Positions 17,362 through 26,752 of a stretch of DNA of 52,284 nt are shown in pieces (position 1 is the first letter of the stretch; each line of letters begins with the position of its first letter). The position numbers and the translations under genes are program-made. Location of the stretch: the NCBI GenBank assembly GCA_017936285.1, contig JAGBFU010000080.1, positions 1-52,284 on the forward strand. The letters run 5' to 3'. The DNA comes from Marinifilaceae bacterium (lineage in GTDB: Bacteria > Bacteroidota > Bacteroidia > Bacteroidales > Marinifilaceae). The notes beneath the pieces are model-generated. The model was not told the origin of the DNA. It saw only the letters and a list, made by a program, of their open reading frames with translations, and ran no database searches.

Positions 17362-18066
17362 TTACAGCAATCCCTCGTCAAGAAAACTATAATACCCCCC
17401 ACCCGAGGCAATAATAATGTGATCAAACAATCTGATATCCATCAAATCTGAACTCTTTTTAATCTTATTGGTTAACTCCCTGTCACTGATACTTGGTATT
17501 AGATTTCCGCTTGGATGATTATGAGCCACTATTATTGAGACAGCCTTATGCTCAAGAGCCATCTTCAACAACAAGCGTAAATCCACATAAGTTGCATCTA
17601 TACCGCCACTTGCAACCCTTTCCGAAGCAATTACCCTATTTGATCTGGCCAAAAAAAGTGCCCAGAACTCCTCATGGTCCAAATCCCCCAAAAACGAAAA
17701 GAGTAAACCATAGGCATCACGGCTTGACCTTATCACCAAAGGTTCATCAACAACACTATTAATACTGCCAATCCTTCTTCTGGAAAGTTCCATGGCTGAC
17801 ACAATTGCAGTTGCCTTGGCTACACCTATGCCACTATATCTGCTCATCAACTCATTCGGAGATGCGTGCGCAAGTCGGTTTAAGTCATTACCATAATCAG
17901 CGAGAACCCTTCGCGCCAAATCAACCACATTTTCATTACCATCGCCCGATCGCATTATTATTGCCAAAAGTTCCGCACAACTCATTGCTACGGCTCCGAC
18001 AGCCATCATCTTCTCACGAGGTCGTTCATCATCTGCCCACTCCTTAACAGTCAATCGTCCGCTCAT
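17362..18066 (-). CDS. radC: RadC-family JAB/MPN domain protein
   Basis: 234 aa. The N-terminal part (ADDERPREKMMAVGAVAMSCAELLAIIMRSG) and helix-hairpin-helix-like stretch (LMSRYSGIGVAKATAI) are typical of the UPF0758/RadC family. The C-terminal JAMM metalloprotease-like motif is intact: VAHNHPSGNLIPSISD. Despite its name, a DNA repair role is not established and the biochemical function is unknown. It lies 92 bases after rpsT on the same strand, separated by a terminator-like hairpin. Confidence 0.92.
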   Translation of the reverse strand: MSGRLTVKEWADDERPREKMMAVGAVAMSCAELLAIIMRSGDGNENVVDLARRVLADYGNDLNRLAHASPNELMSRYSGIGVAKATAIVSAMELSRRRIGSINSVVDEPLVIRSSRDAYGLLFSFLGDLDHEEFWALFLARSNRVIASERVASGGIDATYVDLRLLLKMALEHKAVSIIVAHNHPSGNLIPSISDRELTNKIKKSSDLMDIRLFDHIIIASGGGYYSFLDEGLL

Positions 18067-18103
18067 TAATTATCTTTTTATATATTATGTATATTTAAGA
18101 GTG

Positions 18104-18134
18104 TAAAAGAAAAGGAAGCCTTCTAAAGACCTCC
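18104..18134 (-). terminator. Terminator-like hairpin after rpsT
   Basis: On the minus strand GGAGGTC (18128-18134) pairs with GGCTTCC (18114-18120) with two G-T pairs around a seven-base loop, followed by TTTTCTTTT. Confidence 0.6.
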
Positions 18135-18158
18135 TCACATAACCTGTACAAGGGACTC

Positions 18159-18410
18159 TTAAAGCGAATTAACGTGTTTCGCTACCTGAGATTTCAAGTT
18201 AGCCGCCTTGTTATCGTGGATAACATTCTTCTTAGCCAATTTGTCAATCATTGCCACAACCTTAGGCAACATCTCTACAGCTACGGCTTTCTCGGTTGTA
18301 CCACGCAATTTGCGCACTGCGTTACGCATAGTCTTAGCGTAGTAGCGGTTATTCGCATTTCTGGTCTCTGTCTGTCTGATTCTCTTCTCAGAAGATTTGT
18401 GATTTGCCAT
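18159..18410 (-). CDS. rpsT: 30S ribosomal protein S20
   Basis: 83-aa basic, helical protein that binds 16S rRNA early in 30S assembly. It opens [29 protein letters not shown]... in family style, and the C-terminal helix contains [18 protein letters not shown]. It follows tRNA-Glu by 36 bases on the same strand with no promoter element between, so it is probably transcribed from the tRNA promoter and separated by tRNA processing. Confidence 0.95.
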   Translation of the reverse strand: MANHKSSEKRIRQTETRNANNRYYAKTMRNAVRKLRGTTEKAVAVEMLPKVVAMIDKLAKKNVIHDNKAANLKSQVAKHVNSL

Positions 18411-18446
18411 GTTTTATTAATTACAATTATTTAATTTAACTTGTTG

Positions 18447-18518
18447 TAGTCGGTCCGGGATTCGAACCCGAATGACAAGAATGAAAATCTTGGATCCTAA
18501 CCTTTAGATGAACCGACC
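18447..18518 (-). tRNA. tRNA-Glu (UUC)
   Basis: The minus strand folds into a full cloverleaf. The acceptor GGTCGGT pairs with ACCGACT, with a G1-U72 wobble. The anticodon stem CAAGA/TCTTG closes the loop TTTTCAT, giving anticodon TTC. The T arm is TCGGG-TTCGAAT-CCCGG and the discriminator is A. The 3' CCA is not encoded. A very good promoter lies just upstream and rpsT just downstream. Confidence 0.96.
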
Positions 18519-18537
18519 AATTATTACTAAAACGGTG

Positions 18538-18568
18538 CAAAGGTAATTCATTTTTTTTACCTACCAAA
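18538..18568 (-). promoter_or_regulatory. Promoter of the tRNA-Glu-rpsT transcript
   Basis: On the minus strand TTTG (18565-18568), 19 bases, then TACCTTTG (18538-18545): a complete match to the Bacteroidota -33/-7 consensus. It lies 19 bases before the mature tRNA 5' end. Confidence 0.88.
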
Positions 18569-18600
18569 GAATTCGCTATGATTTTTTAAAACAAATTAAT

Positions 18601-18608
18601 TACCTTTG
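18601..18608 (+). promoter_or_regulatory. -7 promoter element of rsmI
   Basis: TACCTTTG matches TAnnTTTG, 21 bases before the rsmI start. No good -33 TTTG is visible at the expected distance. Confidence 0.5.
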
Positions 18609-18629
18609 TTACTCTGAATTAAAATTGCT

Positions 18630-19331
18630 ATGGGTAAGTTATATTTAGTACCGACACCGGTCGGAAATCTTGAAGACATTACACTACGCGCACTGCGTAT
18701 TTTGAAAGAGGTTGACCTGGTTTTGGCCGAAGATACGCGCACAACAGGTATACTGTTCAAACATTACGACATCCACACTCCCCTTCTCTCGCACCATAAG
18801 TTCAATGAACACAAACAGGTTGAGAAGATTGCTGAACGTTTAGAACTGGGCGAAAATATAGCCCTCGTTAGTGACGCCGGAACTCCGGGAATCTCAGATC
18901 CAGGTTTTCTGCTAACAAAAACATGTGTTGAACACGGAATCGAGACAGAATGTCTTCCTGGAGCCACAGCCTTTGTTCCAGCACTTGTAAACTCCGGGTT
19001 TCCATGCGATAAATTTGTTTTTGAAGGATTTCTGCCCCAAAAGAAGGGAAGAGTAAAACGAATAACCCAACTGTCAGAAGAGAGTCGCACCATAATATTT
19101 TACGAATCTCCCTATCGATTGGTTAAGAGCCTGCAACAGATTGCCGAAATTTTCGGAAAGGAGCGTAAAGCATGTGTTGCCCGAGAAATAAGTAAGCTCC
19201 ACGAAGATTTCCAACGAGGAACCTTAGAGGAGCTTATAGCACACTTCACCGAAAAAGGGGTAAAGGGCGAAATAGTCTTTATGGTTGCCGGCAAAGGCAA
19301 AGAGGACAAGGATGAGGAGAGCGATGATTAA
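18630..19331 (+). CDS. rsmI: 16S rRNA (cytidine-1402-2'-O)-methyltransferase
   Basis: 233-aa tetrapyrrole-methylase-fold enzyme that methylates the ribose of C1402 in 16S rRNA using SAM. Family motifs are in order: LYLVPTPVGNLEDITLRAL, LAEDTRTTGILFKHY, LVSDAGTPGISDPG, LPGATAFVPALVNSG, FEGFLP and FYESPYRL. Length is shorter than the E. coli enzyme (about 286), lacking its C-terminal extension. Its stop overlaps the convergent DUF5723 gene stop within TTAA. Confidence 0.95.
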   Translation: MGKLYLVPTPVGNLEDITLRALRILKEVDLVLAEDTRTTGILFKHYDIHTPLLSHHKFNEHKQVEKIAERLELGENIALVSDAGTPGISDPGFLLTKTCVEHGIETECLPGATAFVPALVNSGFPCDKFVFEGFLPQKKGRVKRITQLSEESRTIIFYESPYRLVKSLQQIAEIFGKERKACVAREISKLHEDFQRGTLEELIAHFTEKGVKGEIVFMVAGKGKEDKDEESDD

Positions 19332-20779
19332 TCCGCTCTCCATGCTATTGCATTGCCCTTCTTCTCTGCACGCTTACCAAACATTGCCGCACCGACAAAG
19401 TTGATTCCGAAACGCAACGAAGCACTACGTGCATGAGTAAAGTTTCCTGCCAATACATTATCTACAACCAAATAGGGCTGGACGCCTCCGAAACGAGGAG
19501 CAATACCTATTCCGATATTGGCAAAGTTACCCTCATATACACTATAACTTACCGATAATCCCAAATTCTTTACAGGACGCACATTTGCAGCCAATGTCAT
19601 TGATGGATAGAACTTATCTGCCATAGCAACTCCACGCACCAACGCACTGAAGTTTACTCGCTTATTCAAATGGTATGTTGCATGAAGGTTTACCTTTGCA
19701 TTCAACATTCTGCAGTACGAATCATTAGATGCAAGCACTGTAAACGATGAGGTAAGAGAATCTACCATATTCTCAAAAGCATCATCCACCTCAACATAAT
19801 CGGGATCATTCTCATTCACGCTATTTGACAGATCGGCTCCCTCCCAGTTAAACTCATCATCAGAGACCAGCTTATATACATTACTCTTCCAATTAATAAA
19901 TCCCAAATCATTAACCGAAGCGCCAAAGGTCCAGTCATCATTAAATTTATATGTAGCTCCCAAGTCAACAGCAAATCCCAAATTGCTCATCGCATCGGTC
20001 ATCAACTCTGCATCAAAATCAATATCATTGAAGAAATCCTCAATAGGCATTGCCGTTCCGATTGGGATTCCAGTTATCGGAGCAGAGAGGTATATCTCCT
20101 GTCGGCTTTTAATCAACACACTCTCACCATTGGCAGGGCTCTCCAACGAAATCTGTGTATTCTTGACATTGGCATCCAACGCACCAAAAAGCACTTTCAA
20201 ACGTCCTCCTACTGTCCACTGATCATTAATAATTCTTGAGTACCCAAAAGCTGCCTCCACATAGGCCGAGGCATCCAAAGCCATACCTCCCAGACTCTGA
20301 ACAGAACCCAGATACGGTGCATTACCCTCTGCTATAAAATCAACCAATGCCTTATCGAAACCAAAACCGGCATCAAGTTTCACTCCTACGTCAAATGAGA
20401 AATAACTCTTTTTACCAGTTCTAAAAGCTACACTCAGGATATTCATATCCAAATTTGTATGGATACGGAAATCCTTATGCATCTTGGAACGTAACGCATC
20501 AACATCAAGAATCAATGAATCACACTCATAAGAGGATCTCTTAAATAATATCTCATCTATGCCAAAAGAGTTATTCATATAACCAAAGTTGATTCCAGAC
20601 AAGACAGGTATTCCCACTACGCTCTTATATTCAGGCTGATACGCAGCATTCATTCTATATCTATGGGCAGCATTAGGCAACAAGAATGCTGTATTATTAC
20701 CATCCTGAGCATAAAGTTGTGTTGCAGCACACAATAGAGCAACACAAGCTATCAAAAATCTTTTCATTTTCATATCCAT
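19328..20779 (-). CDS. DUF5723-type outer-membrane beta-barrel protein
   Basis: 483 aa with a signal peptide (FLIACVALLCAATQLYAQ) cleaved after AQ. The mature part alternates in the way of an outer-membrane barrel and resembles the PorV/DUF5723 group of Bacteroidota: repeated strand pairs such as WTVGGRLKVLFGAL, WTFGASVNDLGFINW and NFSALVRGVAM, ending with SASLRFGINF and a short basic tail. The annotated start MDMKMKRF has two later Met codons; MKRFLIA is equally plausible. It follows the lipoprotein gene by one base, so the two are a translational unit. Function unknown. Confidence 0.72.
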   Translation of the reverse strand: MDMKMKRFLIACVALLCAATQLYAQDGNNTAFLLPNAAHRYRMNAAYQPEYKSVVGIPVLSGINFGYMNNSFGIDEILFKRSSYECDSLILDVDALRSKMHKDFRIHTNLDMNILSVAFRTGKKSYFSFDVGVKLDAGFGFDKALVDFIAEGNAPYLGSVQSLGGMALDASAYVEAAFGYSRIINDQWTVGGRLKVLFGALDANVKNTQISLESPANGESVLIKSRQEIYLSAPITGIPIGTAMPIEDFFNDIDFDAELMTDAMSNLGFAVDLGATYKFNDDWTFGASVNDLGFINWKSNVYKLVSDDEFNWEGADLSNSVNENDPDYVEVDDAFENMVDSLTSSFTVLASNDSYCRMLNAKVNLHATYHLNKRVNFSALVRGVAMADKFYPSMTLAANVRPVKNLGLSVSYSVYEGNFANIGIGIAPRFGGVQPYLVVDNVLAGNFTHARSASLRFGINFVGAAMFGKRAEKKGNAIAWRAD

Positions 20780-20780
20780 A

Positions 20781-22346
20781 TTACTCTATAAAATCAGACA
20801 AATCTGCTTGCGCAGAGACCACCATCATAAACTCCAATCCCTGAGTTGACTTTACTGTTGCAACACCATCGGTCGATACAACAATACCAAGAAGCAACGA
20901 CTCCGACTTCGCTAACTGCTCAAAATCATTACCGTCAAGATTAAAGATTATAGTACTTTCAGCTGGTGTATCGCCCTCTGGCGCCAATATAGAACCATCA
21001 CCCTCAGGCAATAGATTTGTCAAGACAGTTCCATTTGCATCAAGAAGCGATATGGCAGAAAGAGTAATATTCAACGGAATAGAGTTCTTCATCACAAGCT
21101 TTAGAACCCCCCTCTCAATATCCTCAACATCCGATATCGAGATATCGTTTATAGTGTCGTTATAGACCATACCTTCGGCGTCGATCACAAATGGCACTCT
21201 GACATCAACATCAATGCCTACCGATGCCGTATGCCATATTGTATCACGCTTTTCATGCTCAACTACGCCTAATGTTCCCTCGTAATAAACATCGCCTGTA
21301 GGTGGTAAAGAGAAGAAATCGACAATGGTTGAATTCTGATTATTAAACTCAACTACCGATGTAACAACCTTATCTGGATCACTGTTGGCAGGAACTATTG
21401 CTGAGTAACCATCCTTGAATTCAAGTTCGGCACTCTTGCCATCTTTGTTATAGGCCTGCATATAGACATCTGCAAAGAAAGGTATTCCAATACCACAATT
21501 ACGAACCTTTAACGAAACTACCGGCTCCATAAAGCTGAAACTTCCGGAAATCTCCTCAAGGAAATCAACCGACCCCAAAGAGAAGTAGCCCGGATCAAGA
21601 CTTACAGGCTCCATACCACTGAAATCTCCAACAGCAAACTTATACTCAAGGTTTGATAAAGACATCTCAATATGCACATCTCCACTGATAACCTCGCCTG
21701 CAGGAACCTCTATCTTATACTCAATATGGAATATCGGCTCGCCAACAAAACGAGCATCAAACTCCAAATTATTTACCTCACTATATGCCTTACCGGGCAC
21801 TCCCACAATCTCGCGATGGAAAGGCGTTCCATCATGCATATAGAGCTCATCTACTCTAATCTCAAGAGTGTATTCAAAGTCGGTTGCAGGGATCTCCAGT
21901 TTGAAATCTGCCCAGAAATCCAACTCTGACACCTCAACTCCATCGGTAAATCCGATCTTTGTAGAGGCCCAAATACCCTCAGTTTGCACCTTTTCAGACA
22001 AAGTAGCCCCCTGCTCTCCAAGGTCAATAGGCGAGGTCTCAAACTCGATATCAATACTATTGACATCAAAAAACTCCTCAACCTTCATGTCATCAATAAT
22101 ACCCGGCTCACTATACTCGAAAACCAGCGTATCACCCGACACAAAAAGATAATCGTTGTCCTGAGAGTCCAAAACATCCCAAATCGTCAGACTACCGGTT
22201 CCTACCGGTAAAGTCAAAGTGGGACTCATCTCCCCCTCTATGCCTATTTCATCGTAATCAAAGAGATCCATATCTCCACATGCGACGAGAGCGGCAAACA
22301 CTCCACAGAAGGGAACTACCCTTGTTAAAAATCTCATTTTCTTCAT
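20781..22346 (-). CDS. Large lipoprotein of unknown function
   Basis: 521 aa. The signal sequence ends in a lipobox with Cys23 (ALVACGD). The acidic, beta-rich body has no domain I can name; it contains repeated IDFE/LEFD-type strands and long stretches such as FSLGSVDFLEEISGSFSFMEPVVSLKV that look immunoglobulin- or barrel-like. It ends with ADLSDFIE. It lies 16 bases after the anchored propeller gene and one base before the DUF5723 gene. The arrangement suggests an outer-membrane lipoprotein working with the barrel. Confidence 0.6.
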   Translation of the reverse strand: MKKMRFLTRVVPFCGVFAALVACGDMDLFDYDEIGIEGEMSPTLTLPVGTGSLTIWDVLDSQDNDYLFVSGDTLVFEYSEPGIIDDMKVEEFFDVNSIDIEFETSPIDLGEQGATLSEKVQTEGIWASTKIGFTDGVEVSELDFWADFKLEIPATDFEYTLEIRVDELYMHDGTPFHREIVGVPGKAYSEVNNLEFDARFVGEPIFHIEYKIEVPAGEVISGDVHIEMSLSNLEYKFAVGDFSGMEPVSLDPGYFSLGSVDFLEEISGSFSFMEPVVSLKVRNCGIGIPFFADVYMQAYNKDGKSAELEFKDGYSAIVPANSDPDKVVTSVVEFNNQNSTIVDFFSLPPTGDVYYEGTLGVVEHEKRDTIWHTASVGIDVDVRVPFVIDAEGMVYNDTINDISISDVEDIERGVLKLVMKNSIPLNITLSAISLLDANGTVLTNLLPEGDGSILAPEGDTPAESTIIFNLDGNDFEQLAKSESLLLGIVVSTDGVATVKSTQGLEFMMVVSAQADLSDFIE

Positions 22347-22362
22347 AATCCTTCCTAATATT

Positions 22363-24534
22363 TTATTTCACCTCTTTACCTGTAAAATCAATATAATATC
22401 GCACAGATCCACTCTTGACACAAATCACACTCTTGCCCTTGTATTTTGTCAGAGACAACTCTGTACCCTCAGACAGATTGAACTGTTTTGTACAATTCAC
22501 ACGCACATTACCACGACGATCATATATATACAGCTTCTTCTGATCTGCAACCACTATATAATCCTTACCTGAAACTCGGAAGTGCTCCACCCTTGAAACA
22601 ATTCTGGAATTTAATCGAGGAGTTGTCCAACCGGAAACTCGTTTTCCATCAATTCCATAAAGCTCAATTTTCCTATCTGCCCTTGGAACAAATATTCTAT
22701 AATTCTTATTCTTATCGTAATCACAAACAGTAATACCCATATTACAATTTGATGCCAGTTTTATAGGATATGAACTGACCATAACTCCATTTCTGTCCAC
22801 CAAATATATCTTTGTTGGAGTAGAGAAGAGATATTGTAGTTTTCCATTCTTATATCTGTCAACCTGAACAATATCACTTGTTATTCTGCCATCAACCGAT
22901 GCCTCCCACAACTTATTACCATTACCGGCAAACAGATATAGAACAGATTTACTATCCTGAACTATCCACTCCGTAGCCTTGGTATTATGGTTTACAACCT
23001 TATATGGTCCAACCACTGGTGTCCCCTTAAGTTTTGAGCACCAGTCTCCGGATGGGCCTGCGCTATTGGTATTGCCAGGCTTTACAGATGGTTTCGTTGC
23101 AGGCTTTACAGGTGTTTCAACCTTAACAGGACGTCTCTCTCCCGATGCTGCCACTGCAATAAACAACTCTTCGCCAAGATACTCTCCGCTTACACCAACT
23201 ATTCCAAATGGCAATCTACCCTTCTCAAATTTACTCAGAAACTTATGGGCGAGGCCTCGCTTATCACTTTTATACACAGAGAACAACCTATCTGCCTCAA
23301 CAAACTGCATAAAGGTAAAGCGAGCAGGAAGAAGTTTACGGTATGCGTCATACCAGGCGTGTTTGGTCAATGAACTACTTGCAGCGGTATGATATTGAGT
23401 GATAGCCTCCCTGCTCTCGGCCATCAACAGATACCCCTCCTTTAACTCCATACTCCGAATTGTCATCTCCGAAAAGAATGGACCAAATAGTTTTAGCGAC
23501 AATAACGACAAGTTATCAACACGTTTCGAGGCATATATCGACTCCATCTCTGCTGCAACACTTATCTCATCCTTAACACCTACAAGCAGATAACGTTTTC
23601 CAGCTGAGTGCACAAGTGCTACATCGCCCGATAACAAGGAGTCGCAACAATTGACAAAAGCAGTAAAACTATCATAATCTGCCCCCTCCGCAGCTCCACC
23701 AAAACTCCTGTAATAATCAAGGAACGAAGTCAATGCAAGCCACTCAACAGCATCAAAATCTGAGGGGAAATTACTATCAAAACTACTCTGTCGAGAGTGC
23801 TGCCCCTCCAATTTTGCATACCACATAGACTCATTTATGCTTAAATAGCCCTGCCCCACCGCCGTTTTATGCTTAGGAGCAACATCCATATCCAGCACCA
23901 ATCTTCCGTTGGTTTCAGTGGCAGGAACAAATAGATTGAAATCTGCATCCTCGCCCCCATTCCTGAACTCCGCATCTATTCCCAAAGAGTCCCTTGAGGG
24001 CACATATTCCACACTACTTCTGATTAGATTCAATGAGTTTCCGATAATTACAACTCTATCATAAGTAGTTACAAAACAATTTAATGCAGAATCAGCATAA
24101 AGAGCAACCTCCTTGTCCTGTAATTTAACTGCACTACCGGCAACTCCTTTTAGAAGACGTTCAACTATACTTCCTGAGATTGGTTCCACAACACTATGAA
24201 CTGCAATATACGCACCTGAGCTATCACAAACGGCAAAACGTTCGGCTTTCGTATCCGATACAACACCGCGAAACTTCATTGTATCAACCAATTCTCCATA
24301 TATTTTCATTGAATTAGGAGCAATCACATCGCCGAACATCTGTGATAAAGCAGAAAAGCTCCCACTATTCTCATGAACGATATATACACTCTCCTCGGGG
24401 ACAAAAGAGTCTAAAGTGCGCTCAACTTCTCCATCTGCAGCCCTATGCAATCTTGTTAATACAAAAGCTATTGCACCTATAATAAACAGAGCTATCGCTA
24501 CAAGAGTTATCGTTCTTTTCATATCTCCCTGCAA
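22363..24534 (-). CDS. Membrane-anchored protein with C-terminal propeller-like region, function unknown
   Basis: 723 aa. One N-terminal membrane segment (TITLVAIALFIIGAIAFVL) anchors the protein; the rest should be periplasmic. Residues about 40-470 resemble DUF3352-type proteins (long beta-alpha region with few motifs). A Pro/Lys-rich linker near 480 (KVETPVKPATKPSVKPG) leads to a C-terminal region with repeated propeller-like units: LYLFAGNGNKLWEASVDG, KIYLVDRNGVMVSS, KIELYGIDGKRVSGW, LYIYDRRGNVRVN. The start may be the Met five codons in (MKRTIT). First gene of a three-gene operon with the lipoprotein and the barrel. Confidence 0.58.
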   Translation of the reverse strand: MQGDMKRTITLVAIALFIIGAIAFVLTRLHRAADGEVERTLDSFVPEESVYIVHENSGSFSALSQMFGDVIAPNSMKIYGELVDTMKFRGVVSDTKAERFAVCDSSGAYIAVHSVVEPISGSIVERLLKGVAGSAVKLQDKEVALYADSALNCFVTTYDRVVIIGNSLNLIRSSVEYVPSRDSLGIDAEFRNGGEDADFNLFVPATETNGRLVLDMDVAPKHKTAVGQGYLSINESMWYAKLEGQHSRQSSFDSNFPSDFDAVEWLALTSFLDYYRSFGGAAEGADYDSFTAFVNCCDSLLSGDVALVHSAGKRYLLVGVKDEISVAAEMESIYASKRVDNLSLLSLKLFGPFFSEMTIRSMELKEGYLLMAESREAITQYHTAASSSLTKHAWYDAYRKLLPARFTFMQFVEADRLFSVYKSDKRGLAHKFLSKFEKGRLPFGIVGVSGEYLGEELFIAVAASGERRPVKVETPVKPATKPSVKPGNTNSAGPSGDWCSKLKGTPVVGPYKVVNHNTKATEWIVQDSKSVLYLFAGNGNKLWEASVDGRITSDIVQVDRYKNGKLQYLFSTPTKIYLVDRNGVMVSSYPIKLASNCNMGITVCDYDKNKNYRIFVPRADRKIELYGIDGKRVSGWTTPRLNSRIVSRVEHFRVSGKDYIVVADQKKLYIYDRRGNVRVNCTKQFNLSEGTELSLTKYKGKSVICVKSGSVRYYIDFTGKEVK

Positions 24535-24603
24535 TTACAAAATAAAATACAACTTGGGAATCAATCCCAAATTACCATAAATAAATTTTAAATAGATCTG
24601 ATT

Positions 24604-25305
24604 CTATATAGAGTTCAATATTGGAGTCTTGCTCAGAAACTCTCTAACGGCCTCAAATGCACTCAATACCGCCAACACTCCAACAATCAACAAGATAATT
24701 CCCGCTACTTTATTAATATTACGCAATGTCCTCATTGTAAACTTCTTACGGAAAATATTCACAAGTGAAGACAATAGATACCACCATAATGCCGCGCCAC
24801 ACAACACACCCAATAAAACCCACAACTTTACTACCATTGACACTGACTCGCCGGTTTCCGGATCAGTCAATATATTCGACGCTCCAAAAGCACCTACAAA
24901 TATCATAATCATCGCAGGATTACTTACTGTCAAAAAGAAAAGTGATGCGAAATCGCCAAGCAAACCGCGCTTTGATATTCTCTTCTCCTGGTCAGACAGT
25001 CCCTGCGGAGCCTTGGGACGCTTGAAAAAGATTGAAACACCAAGTACCACCAGCAACAAACCTCCTAAAATCTGCACCAAAAGCTGATGCTCACGCATCA
25101 AATCATCAATAAAAAAGTTTAAGCCGAAAGCAACTACAGAGGCATAAAAGAGGTCCGCACACGCTGCCCCTAAACCTGAAAAGAATCCCGGCCATGGTCC
25201 TTTGCTAAGTGTTTTCTGAATAATCAAAACTCCCATTGGGCCTAATGGGATAGAGCACAAAAAGCCCAAAATCGCCCCCTCTATTATGTATTGCAAATCA
25301 TTCAT
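24604..25305 (-). CDS. LysE-family amino acid exporter-like membrane protein
   Basis: 233 aa with about six membrane segments. The N-terminal family motif is visible: GAILGFLCSIPLGPMGVLIIQKTLSKGPWPGFFSGLGAACADLFYA. LysE/RhtB proteins export amino acids or small solutes; the substrate here is unknown. A TAnnTTTG element (25321-25328) lies 15 bases upstream. A short hairpin (TTGGGA/TCCCAA, 24562-24578) follows in the gap to the next gene. Confidence 0.85.
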   Translation of the reverse strand: MNDLQYIIEGAILGFLCSIPLGPMGVLIIQKTLSKGPWPGFFSGLGAACADLFYASVVAFGLNFFIDDLMREHQLLVQILGGLLLVVLGVSIFFKRPKAPQGLSDQEKRISKRGLLGDFASLFFLTVSNPAMIMIFVGAFGASNILTDPETGESVSMVVKLWVLLGVLCGAALWWYLLSSLVNIFRKKFTMRTLRNINKVAGIILLIVGVLAVLSAFEAVREFLSKTPILNSI

Positions 25306-25320
25306 ATCCTATACTTTTTG

Positions 25321-25328
25321 CAAAAGTA
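25321..25328 (-). promoter_or_regulatory. -7 promoter element of the LysE-family gene
   Basis: The minus strand reads TACTTTTG, a TAnnTTTG match, 15 bases before the start codon. No -33 TTTG at 19-21 bases. Confidence 0.45.
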
Positions 25329-25358
25329 ACAATTTTTATCAAATTTCTTAAACAAAAG

Positions 25359-25658
25359 CTATCTAATTACAACTCGACGTACAATCAACCTTCCAACTTT
25401 TGAATTTAGTGCATGCAACAGCCCCTCACGCTCCATTGAAAGTTGTTTGGCCACCACACTACTCGAACACTTCACATACAACACCCCATCACTACAACTA
25501 ACTGCAGTTCGGGCATTAACCATATCTCCCACAACCGAACGCCATAAATCACACACATCCAGTTCGGAATTTTTACTCTCCAGACCACTATCCTCAAACA
25601 TATCGCCAATCAACTCCCCGATATGTCTGACCTTGGCATTACGAATCCCCATTGACAA
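25359..25658 (-). CDS. DUF721 (DciA-like) protein
   Basis: 99 aa of the DUF721 family: an N-terminal helix region (IGELIGDMFEDSGLESK), then LWRSVVGDMVNARTAVSCSDGVLYVKCSSSVVAKQLSMEREGLLHALN. DciA proteins are helicase loaders or operators in many bacteria; the family is often beside recF in Bacteroidota. The start overlaps the recF 3' end by 20 bases; a second Met two codons in would cut this to 14. Coupled translation with recF is likely. A replication role is inferred from family and neighbour. Confidence 0.83.
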   Translation of the reverse strand: MSMGIRNAKVRHIGELIGDMFEDSGLESKNSELDVCDLWRSVVGDMVNARTAVSCSDGVLYVKCSSSVVAKQLSMEREGLLHALNSKVGRLIVRRVVIR

Positions 25659-26748
25659 CCTCCCCTGCTACAACATCAAAAATTTTATACTCTCTGTTTA
25701 AAGAGGCAACTACTCTCTCCAATCTATCACGATTTGTGTCTGTAATAAACACTTGGCCAAACTCCTCGCCCGAAACCAATCTCAACATTGCCTCTACTCT
25801 TGTTGAGTCAAGCTTATCAAACAAATCATCAAGCAATAACAGCGGTTTTATCCCCTTAACTCGATGTAACCACTCATAAAGAGCCAACTTCAATGCTATT
25901 ACATAACTCTTTTTCTGTCCCTGCGAACCAATTCGCTTAATCTGATACTCTCCAATCTGCATAAGAAGGTCATCCCTATGCACTCCGACCGATGTATAGC
26001 CCAATATCAAATCTCTTTGAAAATTTGCTCCAAGCAAATCCATATAGGTCTCACCGGCAATACTTGGTCTATACGCCAGACTCACCTGTTCGGAATCCCC
26101 TGATATAAGAGAGTAATAGCGATTAAATATGGGAACGAAATCAGCAACGAACTCCTCTCTTCGCCTCATGACAGCTCCCCCAAACTCGCCTAACTGCTCA
26201 TCAAGCACCTCCACAAAGGAGCGATCAGCAACTACACCTCCACCAAAACGTTTTAACAACGAATTCCTATGTTGAAGCACTTTGTTGTACTTCATAAGAG
26301 TTACAAGATAATCCGGATTGGACTGCGATATGGCCATATCGAGCCACTTCCTACGCACCTCACTACCTGCGTCAATCAACTCGGAATCTTCGGGCGATAT
26401 CATCACCAAAGGTATCAGTCCAATATGCTCAGAGAGACGCGTATATGGTTTTCCTCCTCGTTTGATAACTTTTTTAGACGAGGAAGAAAAACTACAAAAA
26501 ATCTCAATCTCATCATCACCGCGCATATACTCTCCACGGACAGAAAAGAAATCACCTCCATGGCGCACATTCTGCGAATCCACAGATGAGAAGTAACTCT
26601 TAGTCATAGATAAAAGATAGAGGGCATCAAGAATATTTGTTTTCCCTACACCATTATTACCTACAAAACAATTAAATCCTGATGAGAGAGTTATATTCAC
26701 GCTCTCAAGATTTTTATACTGGGAAATTGTAACTCTTTTCACTTGCAT
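25639..26748 (-). CDS. recF: DNA replication and repair protein RecF
   Basis: 369-aa SMC-like ATPase acting at single-strand gaps with RecO and RecR. Walker A is GNNGVGKTN with Lys36, the signature region is IGSQGQKKSYVIALKLALYEW, and Walker B is PLLLLDDLFDKLD. The first Met (MQVKRVTISQYKNL) aligns with family starts, so the start is firm. A TAACTTTG -7 box ends only four bases upstream of the ATG, predicting a leaderless or nearly leaderless mRNA. DUF721 overlaps its end. Confidence 0.95.
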   Translation of the reverse strand: MQVKRVTISQYKNLESVNITLSSGFNCFVGNNGVGKTNILDALYLLSMTKSYFSSVDSQNVRHGGDFFSVRGEYMRGDDEIEIFCSFSSSSKKVIKRGGKPYTRLSEHIGLIPLVMISPEDSELIDAGSEVRRKWLDMAISQSNPDYLVTLMKYNKVLQHRNSLLKRFGGGVVADRSFVEVLDEQLGEFGGAVMRRREEFVADFVPIFNRYYSLISGDSEQVSLAYRPSIAGETYMDLLGANFQRDLILGYTSVGVHRDDLLMQIGEYQIKRIGSQGQKKSYVIALKLALYEWLHRVKGIKPLLLLDDLFDKLDSTRVEAMLRLVSGEEFGQVFITDTNRDRLERVVASLNREYKIFDVVAGEVVNGDS

Positions 26749-26752
26749 AGGG

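Noticed and set aside
24562..24578. TTGGGA/TCCCAA hairpin between the LysE-type gene and the next operon
   Set aside because: Only six pairs and no T tract, so not called as a terminator.
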